From Maritalea mobilis (GTDB lineage Bacteria; Pseudomonadota; Alphaproteobacteria; Rhizobiales; Devosiaceae): DNA of 64,000 bases. The stretch spans positions 1,426,001-1,490,000 of the forward strand of contig NZ_SNYR01000001.1 in NCBI RefSeq assembly GCF_004363175.1. Direction: 5' to 3'. Below, piece after piece: positions 18,497-27,259 of the stretch. A model generated the notes under the pieces. It worked only from the letters and a program-made list of their open reading frames with translations, was not told where the DNA came from and did no database searches. Positions within the stretch are counted from its first letter, which is position 1. The number at the start of each line of letters is the position of its first letter. The position numbers and the translations under genes were made by a program.

Positions 18497-18620
18497 TCGG
18501 AGTCATTTTTTTAACCTTACCAATTTGCCTTCCCTTAGGCTTAATCAATTTTCACCGCCAAAATGTTGAATAAACTTTTAGATATTTGGCCTAGAAAAAG
18601 CTCAGCGAGAGGGGCAACGC

Positions 18621-19892
18621 ATGACGAGCTTAAAAAAAATTACGCCAAAATTGATTTGGGATAATGTGCGATCAGGTGATTGGATCACGGCAGAGCGCGT
18701 GCACATTGCCGCCATCATGGCCGTTATCGCTTATTTAGGTCTTTTGATCTTTGCCGTGTTCTTTCCAAGCCCCTTCAAAACACCAAATGGCGAATATCTG
18801 GTTTTAGACTTCAACAGCTTTTGGACAGCAGCGAAGCTTGCCCTTTCTGGCGACACGCTAACCCAATATTCCACTCAAGAATTTTTGGACCTACAGGTCG
18901 AATGGACCGAATATTCCGAAACCACTTTCGCGTTTTTCTATCCGCCCACATGGCTGCTCTATATCTTGCCATTTGGCCTGATGCCTCAGCCGATCTCTTA
19001 TTTCGTTTTCAATCTAGTCGGCATCGCCATTGTTACCCTATTTGGGCGCGCGGTTTTTAAAAGCTGGCTGCACAGCTTAATGCTTTGCGCCCTCCCCGCG
19101 GCAATGAACTGTTTGCTACACGGCCAAAACGGTCTGCTGTCCGCTGCCCTGCTGGGCGGTGCCATGTTTGCCCTGCAACATCGCAAATTTGTGCTCGCTG
19201 GCATCTTTATTGGTCTATTGAGCTATAAACCTCAAATGGGATTAATCATCCCGCTCGCCCTCATTTTTGCGCGTCACTGGCAAACTTTTATCTCCGCTAG
19301 TGTCACCACACTTGCTGTCGCGGCAATCAGTTTGCTCGCCTTCGGTATAGACACGTGGATTGGCTTTTTTGAGCAATTGCCCATCGCCTCCTATGTGCTG
19401 CGCAACGATATTGTCGATTGGGAAAAAATGACATCCATCTATGCCGCTTTGCGGGTCTATGGCCTATCCGACACCATTGCCTGGGCCATTCAATCCATTG
19501 CAGCATTCTTGATTGTCGTTCTGCTCTTTTTCATCTGGCAACCGCTGCCAGCCACAAATCAAGACAAACCGATGAGCGATAACCAAATGGCGGTTCGCGC
19601 GACAACGCTCATTGCGGGCGGACTATTGTTCACGCCCTTTGCGCTGGCCTATGATTTTGCAATCTTGATGGTGCCTTTGGCATTTCTCATTAAAGCAGGC
19701 CAAAAAAATGGGTTCCTGCCCTATGAAAAAACCATACTCGCGCTCATCGTTATCTTTTCAAGTGTTGTGGCGCGATGGGCAGTTTCAACTGGCATGCCCA
19801 TCGCCCCGCTCTTTCCACTGGCGCTGCTTTGGCTAGCATATCGCCGCCACAAGCTTGAACAGGTAAACAACACGGAAACGGCAGTCGCCTAA
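18621..19892 (+). CDS. GT87/DUF2029-like membrane glycosyltransferase
   Basis: A 423-residue polytopic protein with about ten hydrophobic helices starting near residue 30. The first periplasmic loop carries VLDFNSFWTAAKLALSGDTL, matching the DF...FW.AA.LA signature of the GT87 (DUF2029) family of polyprenyl-phosphate-dependent mannosyl/glycosyltransferases. The acceptor is unknown, and no polysaccharide gene cluster surrounds it. GAGAGGGGC is the ribosome site. The 3' end overlaps the convergent amidase gene by four bases. A CtrA-type box lies upstream. Confidence 0.78.
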   Translation: MTSLKKITPKLIWDNVRSGDWITAERVHIAAIMAVIAYLGLLIFAVFFPSPFKTPNGEYLVLDFNSFWTAAKLALSGDTLTQYSTQEFLDLQVEWTEYSETTFAFFYPPTWLLYILPFGLMPQPISYFVFNLVGIAIVTLFGRAVFKSWLHSLMLCALPAAMNCLLHGQNGLLSAALLGGAMFALQHRKFVLAGIFIGLLSYKPQMGLIIPLALIFARHWQTFISASVTTLAVAAISLLAFGIDTWIGFFEQLPIASYVLRNDIVDWEKMTSIYAALRVYGLSDTIAWAIQSIAAFLIVVLLFFIWQPLPATNQDKPMSDNQMAVRATTLIAGGLLFTPFALAYDFAILMVPLAFLIKAGQKNGFLPYEKTILALIVIFSSVVARWAVSTGMPIAPLFPLALLWLAYRRHKLEQVNNTETAVA

Positions 19893-21268
19893 CTGAATAA
19901 CGAAGCAGCCACGCTTAGAAGCTGTTTTTCCTTATCTGGGTGCCCGATCATTTGGGCGCCAACTGGCAACCCTTCCGCTGTAAGACCAAGCGGCACTGTC
20001 ACGACAGGAAACCCCAAAAGCGAGATCGCTCCAGTATAATATGTCAGCGCATCCATATATCCAATCCACTGCTGCCCAATCTCAAAGCTGTGATCATAAT
20101 CCCGCACGCCATTTCGGTCTTGGCTAGGACTTACATGATGAAACGCCGCCATAGGCGTCACCGGCGTAATCACCACATCAAACTCATCGAACATTTCTAT
20201 GCCTGATTTAATGAAGCGTTCTCGCCGTTTTAGTCCTGCTTCATATTGCAATTTTGAGCGTCCATAGCCGTGATAAATCTGCGCCAAAAAGTCTGGCGAA
20301 CGTTGCGCTGAATCACCACCAAACATCCGTGCCATTTGCCGCACGGCCCATGGCAACAAACCCCCGGTTTCATACCCCATAAGAAACGCAAATTCTTGGC
20401 GCCGTTCCTGCGCAAACAAATCCTGTTGTAACGCCCCAAAACGCACCTTTTGGACATCTTGCGCCTCACGCCATGTCGAAAATATACTCGCCACATCAGC
20501 GCACAATGGATGTTTTTGCGCATCAACGCCCCACCCGATCTTTATCGGTTTTACCGCGTCAAAGCCTAAAGGTTCAGGCAAGGTCGTTGCCCCGCGCATG
20601 AATTGATAGACAATCCAAAGATCATCTGCATGGCGCCCAATAACACCCGGCCGCGCAAAATGATCCAACTTTCGGGTCTCTCCCAGCAACATGCCTTGGT
20701 TTGAAAACTGGCCATCCGTTGGCATCAAACTCATCACGCCACAAAAGCTTGCCGGGATACGTAAGGAGCCTGAAAGGTCGGCACCAATATCAACAAGGCT
20801 CATCCCCGAGGCAACGGCCGCCGCGCCGCCACCCGAGCTGCCGCCTGAGGTGCGCGTTAAATCATAGGGATTGTTGGTGCGGTGCCCCGCCCCATCTACT
20901 GTTTGGAAATCCATGGCGAAAGGCGGTAAATTTGTACGACCAATAATCTTCGCACCATTTTTGCGCAATGCCGCAATTGCGGGCGCATCGCTTACACTCT
21001 TTGCCTTGGTCGGTTGACCAGTTCCAAAGCCCGAACGCGTGCCTGCAATATGAAACTGATCTTTAAAGCTAATGGGCAATCCCGCCAGCGGCCCACTCTG
21101 CAGCACTGGCAAATCTTCGAAAACGCAAAACGCACCGATTTGATCATCAATTTCGGCGCGCCGTTGCGTCAATTGTGCAGCTATTTCATCAAAGCGTGTC
21201 TTACTATTCGACAGTTCAGCGGTGAATAGTTTGCGTATTGTCGGCAGATTTGGGTGGTCAGTCAGCAC
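19889..21268 (-). CDS. Amidase signature family protein
   Basis: A 459-residue amidase hydrolysing an amide or related bond; the substrate cannot be predicted. The Ser-cisSer-Lys triad is visible: Lys69 in GLPISFKDQF, the glycine/serine-rich TSGGSSGGGAAA at 140-151 (cis-Ser near 144) and the nucleophile Ser168 in GADLSGSLRIPASFCG. GatA-specific features and GatB/C genes are absent, so it is not the tRNA amidotransferase subunit. The DUF1192 gene lies 85 bases upstream on the same strand, so they may be cotranscribed. Confidence 0.9.
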   Translation of the reverse strand: MLTDHPNLPTIRKLFTAELSNSKTRFDEIAAQLTQRRAEIDDQIGAFCVFEDLPVLQSGPLAGLPISFKDQFHIAGTRSGFGTGQPTKAKSVSDAPAIAALRKNGAKIIGRTNLPPFAMDFQTVDGAGHRTNNPYDLTRTSGGSSGGGAAAVASGMSLVDIGADLSGSLRIPASFCGVMSLMPTDGQFSNQGMLLGETRKLDHFARPGVIGRHADDLWIVYQFMRGATTLPEPLGFDAVKPIKIGWGVDAQKHPLCADVASIFSTWREAQDVQKVRFGALQQDLFAQERRQEFAFLMGYETGGLLPWAVRQMARMFGGDSAQRSPDFLAQIYHGYGRSKLQYEAGLKRRERFIKSGIEMFDEFDVVITPVTPMAAFHHVSPSQDRNGVRDYDHSFEIGQQWIGYMDALTYYTGAISLLGFPVVTVPLGLTAEGLPVGAQMIGHPDKEKQLLSVAASLFS

Positions 21269-21353
21269 GGTTATGTCAGCTCCTTAAAAGCCGTCACGCT
21301 AAGACGCTGGTTCATCCCTGTCTTTGACCGAACTTGCTATTTCGCCTCACCGA

Positions 21354-21545
21354 TCAAAAGTTGAAAATCGACTCGGCCGCATCCTTGCTGTTCTTCTTAT
21401 CCGCAATCGCTTTTTCAAGCCGCGTAATTTCCACCTTCAAAGCGTCAATCCGCTCACCCAACTCGTCAATCGAGATGTCATCCAACGGCGCACCAAGCTC
21501 ATGCACTGCACCTTTTTTGGCAGATGGTGAAACCTCTTCGTCCAT
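21354..21545 (-). CDS. DUF1192 family small protein
   Basis: A 63-residue acidic protein with the family's two landmarks: AVHELGAPLDDISIDELGER followed by a short coiled-coil heptad stretch, IDALKVEITRLEKAIADKK, and a C-terminal AAESIFNF. No function is established. AAGGAG lies upstream of the ATG at the ideal distance. It is divergent from the quinone oxidoreductase gene (81-base gap), an arrangement I recall from other Rhizobiales. Confidence 0.85.
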   Translation of the reverse strand: MDEEVSPSAKKGAVHELGAPLDDISIDELGERIDALKVEITRLEKAIADKKNSKDAAESIFNF

Positions 21546-21626
21546 TTGCCGTTCTCCTTAAACCTGTTAGCGTCTAATTCGCTTCAATCGTAAATTTGAT
21601 TCAGGCCAATCTAAAGGAAATTCTTT

Positions 21627-22634
21627 ATGAGCGACAATGAAACGATGCGTGCCATCAAAATTGACAATCCGGGCGGCCCTGATGCCCTTGTGGCAGACAA
21701 TGTGGCTAAGCCCTATGCCCACCCCGGCCAATTGCTCATCAAAGTAAAAGCCGCGGGGATAAATCGGCCCGACATTTTACAACGCATGGGGCTGTATCCA
21801 GCGCCAGAGGGCGCTTCACCCCTGCCCGGTTTGGAAGTGTCTGGCATTGTGGAAGATATTGGCCGCACCACAGACCAAGCGCCCACATCCCTTCAGGTCG
21901 GCGACGAGGTGGTGGCGCTCACAAATGGCGGTGGTTATGCCGAATATGTCAGCGTGCCCTGGGGACAAGTTCTGCCTAAGCCAAAAGGCTGGAACTTTAT
22001 TGAAGCGGCCACCATTCCTGAAACCTTCTTCACCGTGCAGCAGACCCTAATTGATCGCGCCAACCCCACCTCTAAAGACTGGGTTTTGGTTCATGGTGGC
22101 GCAGGCGGCATTGGCGCCACGGCCATCCAACTGGCCAAACTGACTGGCGCAAAAGTGTTGGCCACCGCGTCCTCAGCAGAAAAATGCGCCTATTGCAGCC
22201 AAATGGGTGCTGATGTGGCGATCAACTATCTGGAAGAGGACTTTGTGGAACGCACCAAAGCCGAAACAGGCAAAGGTGCAAACATCATCGTAGACTTTAT
22301 TGGCGGCGATTATGTGGATCGCAACTTACGCGCGGCGGCACCGGACGCGACCATCATTCAATTGGCCAATTTGGCGGGGCGTGAAGCCAATGTCACCATG
22401 GGCCTTGTGGTGGCAAAGCGCCTGACCATTTTTGGCTCAACGCTTAGGGCACAACCAGATGGCGTGAAAGCGCGTATTGCCCATCATCTGATGGAACAAG
22501 TCTGGCCCGCCATGGAAAATGGCACAATCCAAAAACCCTCAATTCAAAGTTTCAAGTTGGAAGAAGCTGCCAAAGCGCATGAAGCCATGGATGCTCAGGG
22601 CCAAATGGGCAAGATTGTGTTGGAGGTTAGCTAG
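21627..22634 (+). CDS. NAD(P)H quinone oxidoreductase, PIG3/TP53I3-like
   Basis: A 335-residue zinc-free MDR enzyme, the third of its superfamily in the window. AGINRPDILQRMGLYPAPEGASPLPG is diagnostic for the PIG3 branch; VHGGAGGIGATAIQLAKLTG binds NADPH near residue 155; and a later strand reads GANIIVDFIGGDYVDRN. It probably reduces quinones by one electron and may help with oxidative stress or detoxification. The start is ATG 21627 with AAAGGAAA upstream; ATG 21645 is a less supported alternative. Confidence 0.9.
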   Translation: MSDNETMRAIKIDNPGGPDALVADNVAKPYAHPGQLLIKVKAAGINRPDILQRMGLYPAPEGASPLPGLEVSGIVEDIGRTTDQAPTSLQVGDEVVALTNGGGYAEYVSVPWGQVLPKPKGWNFIEAATIPETFFTVQQTLIDRANPTSKDWVLVHGGAGGIGATAIQLAKLTGAKVLATASSAEKCAYCSQMGADVAINYLEEDFVERTKAETGKGANIIVDFIGGDYVDRNLRAAAPDATIIQLANLAGREANVTMGLVVAKRLTIFGSTLRAQPDGVKARIAHHLMEQVWPAMENGTIQKPSIQSFKLEEAAKAHEAMDAQGQMGKIVLEVS

Positions 22635-22738
22635 GCGCAAAAAAGCCAATTGGGTACGATTAACAAAATGTGATTGCAACAAACCGGCCAAATCATTATA
22701 AAAGAGGCAATCCCCCATATTTTCAGCTTGAAAGGGGC

Positions 22739-22762
22739 GTGCAAATCTAAACCGGTTTGCAC
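22739..22762. promoter_or_regulatory. 7-bp inverted repeat just before the trcR ribosome site
   Basis: GTGCAAA (22739-22745) and TTTGCAC (22756-22762) are perfect arms around a ten-base spacer and end two bases before AAAGGAAG. In RNA this is a hairpin abutting the ribosome site; in DNA it could be an operator. Confidence 0.35.
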
Positions 22763-22777
22763 CCAAAGGAAGATATT

Positions 22778-23518
22778 ATGGCAACTACACTTTTAATGCC
22801 CAAAGCAACTGCCGTTTGGCTGGTCGACAATACTGGCCTCACCTTTGATCAGATTGCCCATTTCTGCAGCCTGCACCCGCTTGAAGTGCAAGGTATCGCT
22901 GATGGCGATGTGGCCGGCGGCATTAAGGGCGCAAACCCTGTGCAAATGGGGCAATTGACCCGCGAAGAAATCGAAAAAGGGGAAAGTGACCCTAATTATC
23001 GGTTGCAGCTTTCTGGCCCTAAAACAATTGTGGCCAAGCAAAAGCGCCGCGGTCCGCGCTATACGCCTGTATCAAAACGCCAAGAAAAGCCAAATGCGAT
23101 CCTGTGGTTGGTGCGCAATCACCCTGAATTGAAAGATGCACAGATTATGCGTCTTGTTGGCACAACCAAGCCAACAATTGAATCTGTACGTGAGCGGACA
23201 CACTGGAATGCGCCAAACCAAACACCTGCAGATCCTGTAACTTTGGGCCTGTGTACCCAAGTGGAATTGGACATGGAAGTGCGCAAAGCCGCGAAAGATC
23301 GTCCGGCTGAGGAAACTCGTGTTGAAGAATCTGGCTTGTTGACCGCTGAAGAAGCAATGGCACGGGCATCAGATCAAATCAGCGTTAAAGAAGACTTCTT
23401 CGATCCGTCCAACTCGGACCAGCCAAAAACTGAAGAAGAGCCTGAATATGACGTCGATAGCGTTTTCGGCAGCCTAAGCAGCTTGAAGTCTGAAGACGAC
23501 GACGATCAAAATTCTTAA
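22778..23518 (+). CDS. trcR: TrcR/DUF1013 cell-cycle transcriptional regulator
   Basis: A 246-residue protein recognisable as DUF1013, named TrcR (GcrA-like global cell-cycle regulator linked to RNA polymerase) in Brucella and Caulobacter. Landmarks are MPKATAVWLVDNTGLTFDQI, PNAILWLVRNHPELKDAQI and the HTH-like IMRLVGTTKPTIESVRERTHWN. The last 60 residues are acidic and disordered. I chose ATG 22778 with AAGGAAG upstream; an in-frame ATG at 22757 lies inside the preceding inverted repeat. Expected role: promoter-associated control of cell-cycle genes in the nucleoid. Confidence 0.9.
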   Translation: MATTLLMPKATAVWLVDNTGLTFDQIAHFCSLHPLEVQGIADGDVAGGIKGANPVQMGQLTREEIEKGESDPNYRLQLSGPKTIVAKQKRRGPRYTPVSKRQEKPNAILWLVRNHPELKDAQIMRLVGTTKPTIESVRERTHWNAPNQTPADPVTLGLCTQVELDMEVRKAAKDRPAEETRVEESGLLTAEEAMARASDQISVKEDFFDPSNSDQPKTEEEPEYDVDSVFGSLSSLKSEDDDDQNS

Positions 23519-23536
23519 AAATATCATTGAAAACAA

Positions 23537-23597
23537 CACCGGGTTCGCCGCATCATATCTCTAAGGTGATTTGGAGATTTATATGGCGAACCCGGTG
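23537..23597 (+). promoter_or_regulatory. 13-bp inverted repeat enclosing the ribosome site and start of the kefF-like gene
   Basis: CACCGGGTTCGCC (23537-23549) and GGCGAACCCGGTG (23585-23597) are exact reverse complements. The loop holds the TTGGAG ribosome site and the ATG at 23583; the 3' arm covers codons 2-6. After the arm comes CTTTTTG, so the same stem could also act as a leaky terminator. Confidence 0.55.
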
Positions 23598-24149
23598 CTT
23601 TTTGTGATTGCCCACCCCGATTTAGGCCAATCGCGGGCCAACCGACATTTTGCCGCCAGTGCCAAGTCGATCGAAGGCGTTGATGTCCTCGATCTGTATA
23701 AGGTCTATCCCGATATGTTTGTGGATGGCAGCCATGAGCGCCACCGCATAGACGGCAAATCAACCATCGTTCTGCAATTCCCCATTTATTGGTACGCCGC
23801 TCCCGGTTTGTTAAAAGAGTGGATTGACCGCACTTTTTCTTACGGCTGGGCCTATGGCACCAACGGTAACGCCCTTAAAGGCAAAAATTTGTTGCTCTCC
23901 ATCGCCACAGGATCAGAAGAAAAAGCATATGGTCCAGAGGGCGTGCACCATCATCCGCTGGATGAGTTTTTGTTGCCCTACAAACAAACCGCCCGCTTCT
24001 GCGGCATGAATTGGCTTGATCCGCTGGTCTATTATCATGCGCGTGCCAGCGAAAAAGACCATCTCATCGCCCACGGCGAAAAGTTGAAGTCGCGGCTGAG
24101 CGAACTGGTCCACGCAGCCTCTAAGCAGGAGATGTCTCATGGAGCATAG
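23583..24149 (+). CDS. KefF-like NAD(P)H oxidoreductase (flavodoxin fold)
   Basis: A 188-residue flavodoxin-fold quinone reductase of the KefF/MdaB family, which acts as the regulatory subunit of glutathione-gated K+ efflux systems. It opens VLFVIAHPDLGQSRANRHF (FMN phosphate loop); VLQFPIYWYAAPGLLKEWIDR is the flavin/NAD(P)H signature near residue 62. The start is ATG 23583; a TTG at 23571 is in frame but falls in the ribosome site. The gene overlaps the KefC-type gene by eleven bases. The start region is enclosed in a perfect 13-bp inverted repeat. Confidence 0.92.
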   Translation: MANPVLFVIAHPDLGQSRANRHFAASAKSIEGVDVLDLYKVYPDMFVDGSHERHRIDGKSTIVLQFPIYWYAAPGLLKEWIDRTFSYGWAYGTNGNALKGKNLLLSIATGSEEKAYGPEGVHHHPLDEFLLPYKQTARFCGMNWLDPLVYYHARASEKDHLIAHGEKLKSRLSELVHAASKQEMSHGA

Positions 24150-26037
24150 TTTCTTACTCGCCTGCTTCATCTTCCTGTCCGCCGCCGTCATTGTGGTGCC
24201 CTTTGCCAAAGCCACCGGCCTCGGCTCTGTGCTGGGCTATTTGCTTGCGGGCATCATTATTGGCCCATATGGCCTTGGTTTTGTCACCGACCCGGAAACC
24301 ATCCTCCACTTCTCTGAGTTTGGCGTGGTGATGATGCTGTTTTTGATCGGGCTGGAATTGCAAGTGCGCGAGCTTTGGTCCATGCGCAACAAGCTGTTTG
24401 GCTTGGGCTTGCCACAAGTTTTGATCACCGCACTTGTGCTGGCCATCATCGGCTATCTCGCATCTATGCCTTGGCAATCTGCCGTGATCATGGGCCTGGG
24501 CCTTGCTCTTTCCTCCACCGCGATTGTGCTCAAAATCATTGAAGAACGCGGCATTATGGCCACCAACACAGGTCGATCCGCCTTTTCAGTACTGTTGCTG
24601 CAAGATATTGCGGTTATCCCAATTTTGGCGATCATTCCCCTGCTGGCGCTCCCCGAACTGGCAGGCCACGCCCCAACTGATGATGGCCACGGCCCCGCTG
24701 CTGCGACGGAAGGCGGATGGCAAGTTGCCGCCAAAACAGCACTTGTTTTTGCGTCCATGTATCTTTCTGGCCGTTATTTGTTGCGCCCGGTCATGCGCTT
24801 TATCGCTAAAAGCGGCGTGCGCGAAATCTTTACCGCCCTGTCCTTGCTGCTGGTTGTTGCCGCGGCATTGCTGATGGAATGGATCAATGTTTCCGCCGCG
24901 CTTGGTGCTTTTATGGTGGGCATGATTTTGGCCGACAGCGAATATAGACATGAACTAGAAAGCGACATTGAGCCCTTTAAAGGTCTTCTGCTCGGCCTAT
25001 TCTTCATTTCAGTTGGCATGAGCGTTGAATTCTCAGTTCTGCTCAACAATCCTCTGCTTATCGCCAGCATGGTCGCTGGTCTCGCGTTGATCAAATTGAT
25101 CATCCTGTGGGGGTTGGGCACCATATTCCGGTTTCACATTGCTGATCGCATGCTATTTGCCATTATTCTGGCGCAAGGCGGTGAATTCGGCTTTGTGCTT
25201 TTCCAATTCGCCACAGCATCGGGCGCGCTGTTGCCAGAGCATGCAGATTTGCTGAACGTGACAGTGGCCATTTCCATGGTCATCACACCAATCTTGATTC
25301 TGATTTATGATCGGCTGCTGGCTCCCAAAATGGTGCGCGACACCCAAACAGAGCGCGAGCCGGACGACATTTCTGTGCGCAACCGCGTGATTGTTTTGGG
25401 CTATGGTCGCTTTGGCCAAATCGTAACCCGCCTTATCACCGCTCAAGGCTTTGAGGCCACATTGATTGACCATGACCCAGAGCAAATTGATCTCGTGAAA
25501 CGCTTCGACACAAAAGTGTTTTTTGGCGATGCCCGTCGCACCGATTTGTTAGCCGCCGCTGGGGCCCATGAAGCACAAATCCTCATCATCGCGATCCACA
25601 ATCCAAACACGGTGACTGAAATCGCCGCCATGGTGAAAAAGCACTTCCCGCACATCACTATTCTAGCACGTGCGCGAGATCGCAATCACGCCCATGAATT
25701 GATGGGCGTCGGCGTAACAGATTTTGTGCGCGACACATTCCACTCCGGCTTGCAATTGGGCATCAAAGCACTTGTTGCGTTGGGATATGAAGAACATCGT
25801 GCCTATCGCCTCGCAAAAACCTTTGCGCGCCACGATATCAAAATGCTGCACGAAGCCTATGAGATTAAGGATGACGAAGAAGCCATGATCGGCCATGCCC
25901 GCACGGCGAAAGAATTGCTGGCGCAAGTTATGGAATCCGATTTGGTGGACTTAGACCCTGCCAACGCAACCAACTGGACATCAGACAAAAATCCGGATGA
26001 TATAGAGCGCGAAAATAAAGCCCGCTCTCAGGAATAA
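24139..26037 (+). CDS. KefB/KefC-type K+:H+ antiporter (CPA2)
   Basis: A 632-residue monovalent cation:proton antiporter-2. About twelve to thirteen helices span residues 5-385, including GLALSSTAIVLKIIEERG and the EYRHELESDIEPFKGLLLGLFF segment typical of the gate region. Residues 410-530 are an RCK/TrkA-N domain with VIVLGYGRFGQIVTRL, and the C-terminal tail is charged. It would release K+ and acidify the cytosol under electrophile stress. The 11-base overlap with the KefF-like gene supports a working pair. AGGAGATG inside the kefF 3' end is its ribosome site. Confidence 0.94.
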   Translation: MEHSFLLACFIFLSAAVIVVPFAKATGLGSVLGYLLAGIIIGPYGLGFVTDPETILHFSEFGVVMMLFLIGLELQVRELWSMRNKLFGLGLPQVLITALVLAIIGYLASMPWQSAVIMGLGLALSSTAIVLKIIEERGIMATNTGRSAFSVLLLQDIAVIPILAIIPLLALPELAGHAPTDDGHGPAAATEGGWQVAAKTALVFASMYLSGRYLLRPVMRFIAKSGVREIFTALSLLLVVAAALLMEWINVSAALGAFMVGMILADSEYRHELESDIEPFKGLLLGLFFISVGMSVEFSVLLNNPLLIASMVAGLALIKLIILWGLGTIFRFHIADRMLFAIILAQGGEFGFVLFQFATASGALLPEHADLLNVTVAISMVITPILILIYDRLLAPKMVRDTQTEREPDDISVRNRVIVLGYGRFGQIVTRLITAQGFEATLIDHDPEQIDLVKRFDTKVFFGDARRTDLLAAAGAHEAQILIIAIHNPNTVTEIAAMVKKHFPHITILARARDRNHAHELMGVGVTDFVRDTFHSGLQLGIKALVALGYEEHRAYRLAKTFARHDIKMLHEAYEIKDDEEAMIGHARTAKELLAQVMESDLVDLDPANATNWTSDKNPDDIERENKARSQE

Positions 26038-26043
26038 ACTCAT

Positions 26044-26808
26044 TTGACCTTTTTCGATATCGACCCACACCTTTATTTGGTGGCGGCATGCGCCATCTTT
26101 ATGGTCTCTTTGTCCAAATCCGGATTGATCAGTGCGCTTGGTATTGTGGGCGTGCCCATGTTGACGCTGGTGATGCCAGCACGCGAGGCCGCTGGCATGA
26201 TGTTGCCGCTGCTGCTGTTTATGGACGCCATCGGGCTTGTGGCCCTCCGCAAACAAGTCTCTTGGCCCAACCTGCGCATTCTGTTGCCCGCGGCCATCAT
26301 TGGCATTGTATTGGGATGGGTGTTTTACGCAGTCATTACAGAAGCAATGGTGCGGCTTATGATTGGCATCATCACCATCATCTTTTGTTTAGATGCATGG
26401 CTGCCTTTGCGTAAAGCGCTCACCGGCCTGCCTCCGTCAAAGCCTTGGGGGTATTTCTGGGGTTCGCTGGCAGGCTTTACAAGCTTTGTCAGCCACACAG
26501 GCGGCCCGCCATTCCAAATTTACATGTTGCCCCAACGTCTAACACCGGTCATCTATGCCGGTACCACCGTCATCTTTTTCACCACAGTAAATGCAGTCAA
26601 ACTTGTGCCCTATGCAGCGCTAGGGCAACTTTCTGTAAGCAATCTAACATTGGCGCTCAGCCTGCTGCCGGTGGCGGCGATTGGCATGGCCATCGGTATT
26701 TTCCTAGTCAAACGGATCAACGCGACCTTGTTCTATCACATCGCCTACATCTTTGCGTTTATTCTGGGGTTAAAGCTATTGTTCGATGGAATAACTGCCT
26801 TCATATAG
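26044..26808 (+). CDS. TauE/SafE-family sulfite/organosulfonate exporter
   Basis: A 254-residue polytopic membrane protein with the two-repeat TauE/SafE architecture: LSKSGLISALGIVGVPMLTLV in the first repeat and GSLAGFTSFVSHTGGPPFQIYML in the second. Members export sulfite, sulfoacetate or similar anions; the substrate here is unproven. The only start giving a full first helix is TTG 26044, with AGGAA about nine bases upstream inside the kefC 3' end. It follows the antiporter by six bases and is probably in the same operon. Confidence 0.85.
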   Translation: MTFFDIDPHLYLVAACAIFMVSLSKSGLISALGIVGVPMLTLVMPAREAAGMMLPLLLFMDAIGLVALRKQVSWPNLRILLPAAIIGIVLGWVFYAVITEAMVRLMIGIITIIFCLDAWLPLRKALTGLPPSKPWGYFWGSLAGFTSFVSHTGGPPFQIYMLPQRLTPVIYAGTTVIFFTTVNAVKLVPYAALGQLSVSNLTLALSLLPVAAIGMAIGIFLVKRINATLFYHIAYIFAFILGLKLLFDGITAFI

Positions 26809-26820
26809 GCCGAGTAGACA

Positions 26821-26852
26821 AACAAAAAGGCCGCGGGACGCCCCGTGGCCTT
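26821..26852 (-). terminator. Terminator, mainly for the minus-strand DUF465 gene
   Basis: AAGGCCGCGGG / CCCGTGGCCTT (11 pairs, one G-T) with a four-base loop. The minus strand continues TTTTTGTTTG, a good tail; the plus strand has only TTCATTC, so it is a weaker stop for the TauE-like gene. Confidence 0.75.
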
Positions 26853-26898
26853 CATTCATCCAAATACTTTAAAATTATTGGACTTTCACTTACACGAA

Positions 26899-27075
26899 CT
26901 ATTGACGCGTTTGCGCCTGCAACCTCGACATTTCGTCTTTCAGCTCAAGCTTTTTGCGCTTCAACATACCGATCTTAAGTTCGTCCAGTGCCGGTCGTTG
27001 CATCTCTTGGTGGATCTGCTCATCTAGTGAAGCATGCCGCCGCTCGAGCGCGTTGAGGTGGGAAGTTGTGGTCAT
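26899..27075 (-). CDS. DUF465 (YdcH) small coiled-coil protein
   Basis: A 58-residue helical protein of the YdcH/DUF465 family: HLNALERRHASLDEQIHQEM, then LDELKIGMLKRKKLELKDEM. The short length and heptad pattern are diagnostic; function unknown. AAGGAAG lies just upstream of ATG 27075; the longer frame open to 27174 has no ribosome site. A second family member lies divergently at 27260, and purE follows that one. Confidence 0.88.
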   Translation of the reverse strand: MTTTSHLNALERRHASLDEQIHQEMQRPALDELKIGMLKRKKLELKDEMSRLQAQTRQ

Positions 27076-27259
27076 GAAGTCTTCCTTTCTCTCGTATGAA
27101 CAAAGGAAGTGTGACAAAAAAATGAAGGTCTGTCCAATGGCATTTTTGTGGCGATTTTGCTCAAATTTTTCCACATTTGTTAAAACTCAGTGCAATTGAT
27201 TGAAATATGAGGTAAAATGCCTCGGTATTGCGTAACACCGAACAGACGGTCATTCTGTA

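Larger units (their letters stand above)
18357..18540 (-). ncRNA. Candidate small transcript ending at the orphan terminator
   Basis: The 375-base gap 18247-18620 contains no ordinary gene. The terminator at 18357-18391 implies a minus-strand RNA that begins somewhere in 18400-18600. Within it are a 12-codon ORF (18468-18506, MTPIKVALNISG, with AAGG eight bases upstream) and a small TCCAG/CTGGA stem (about 18443-18458). It could be a leader/attenuator for the DUF1465 gene or a free small RNA. The 5' end is a guess; I see no convincing promoter. Confidence 0.3.
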
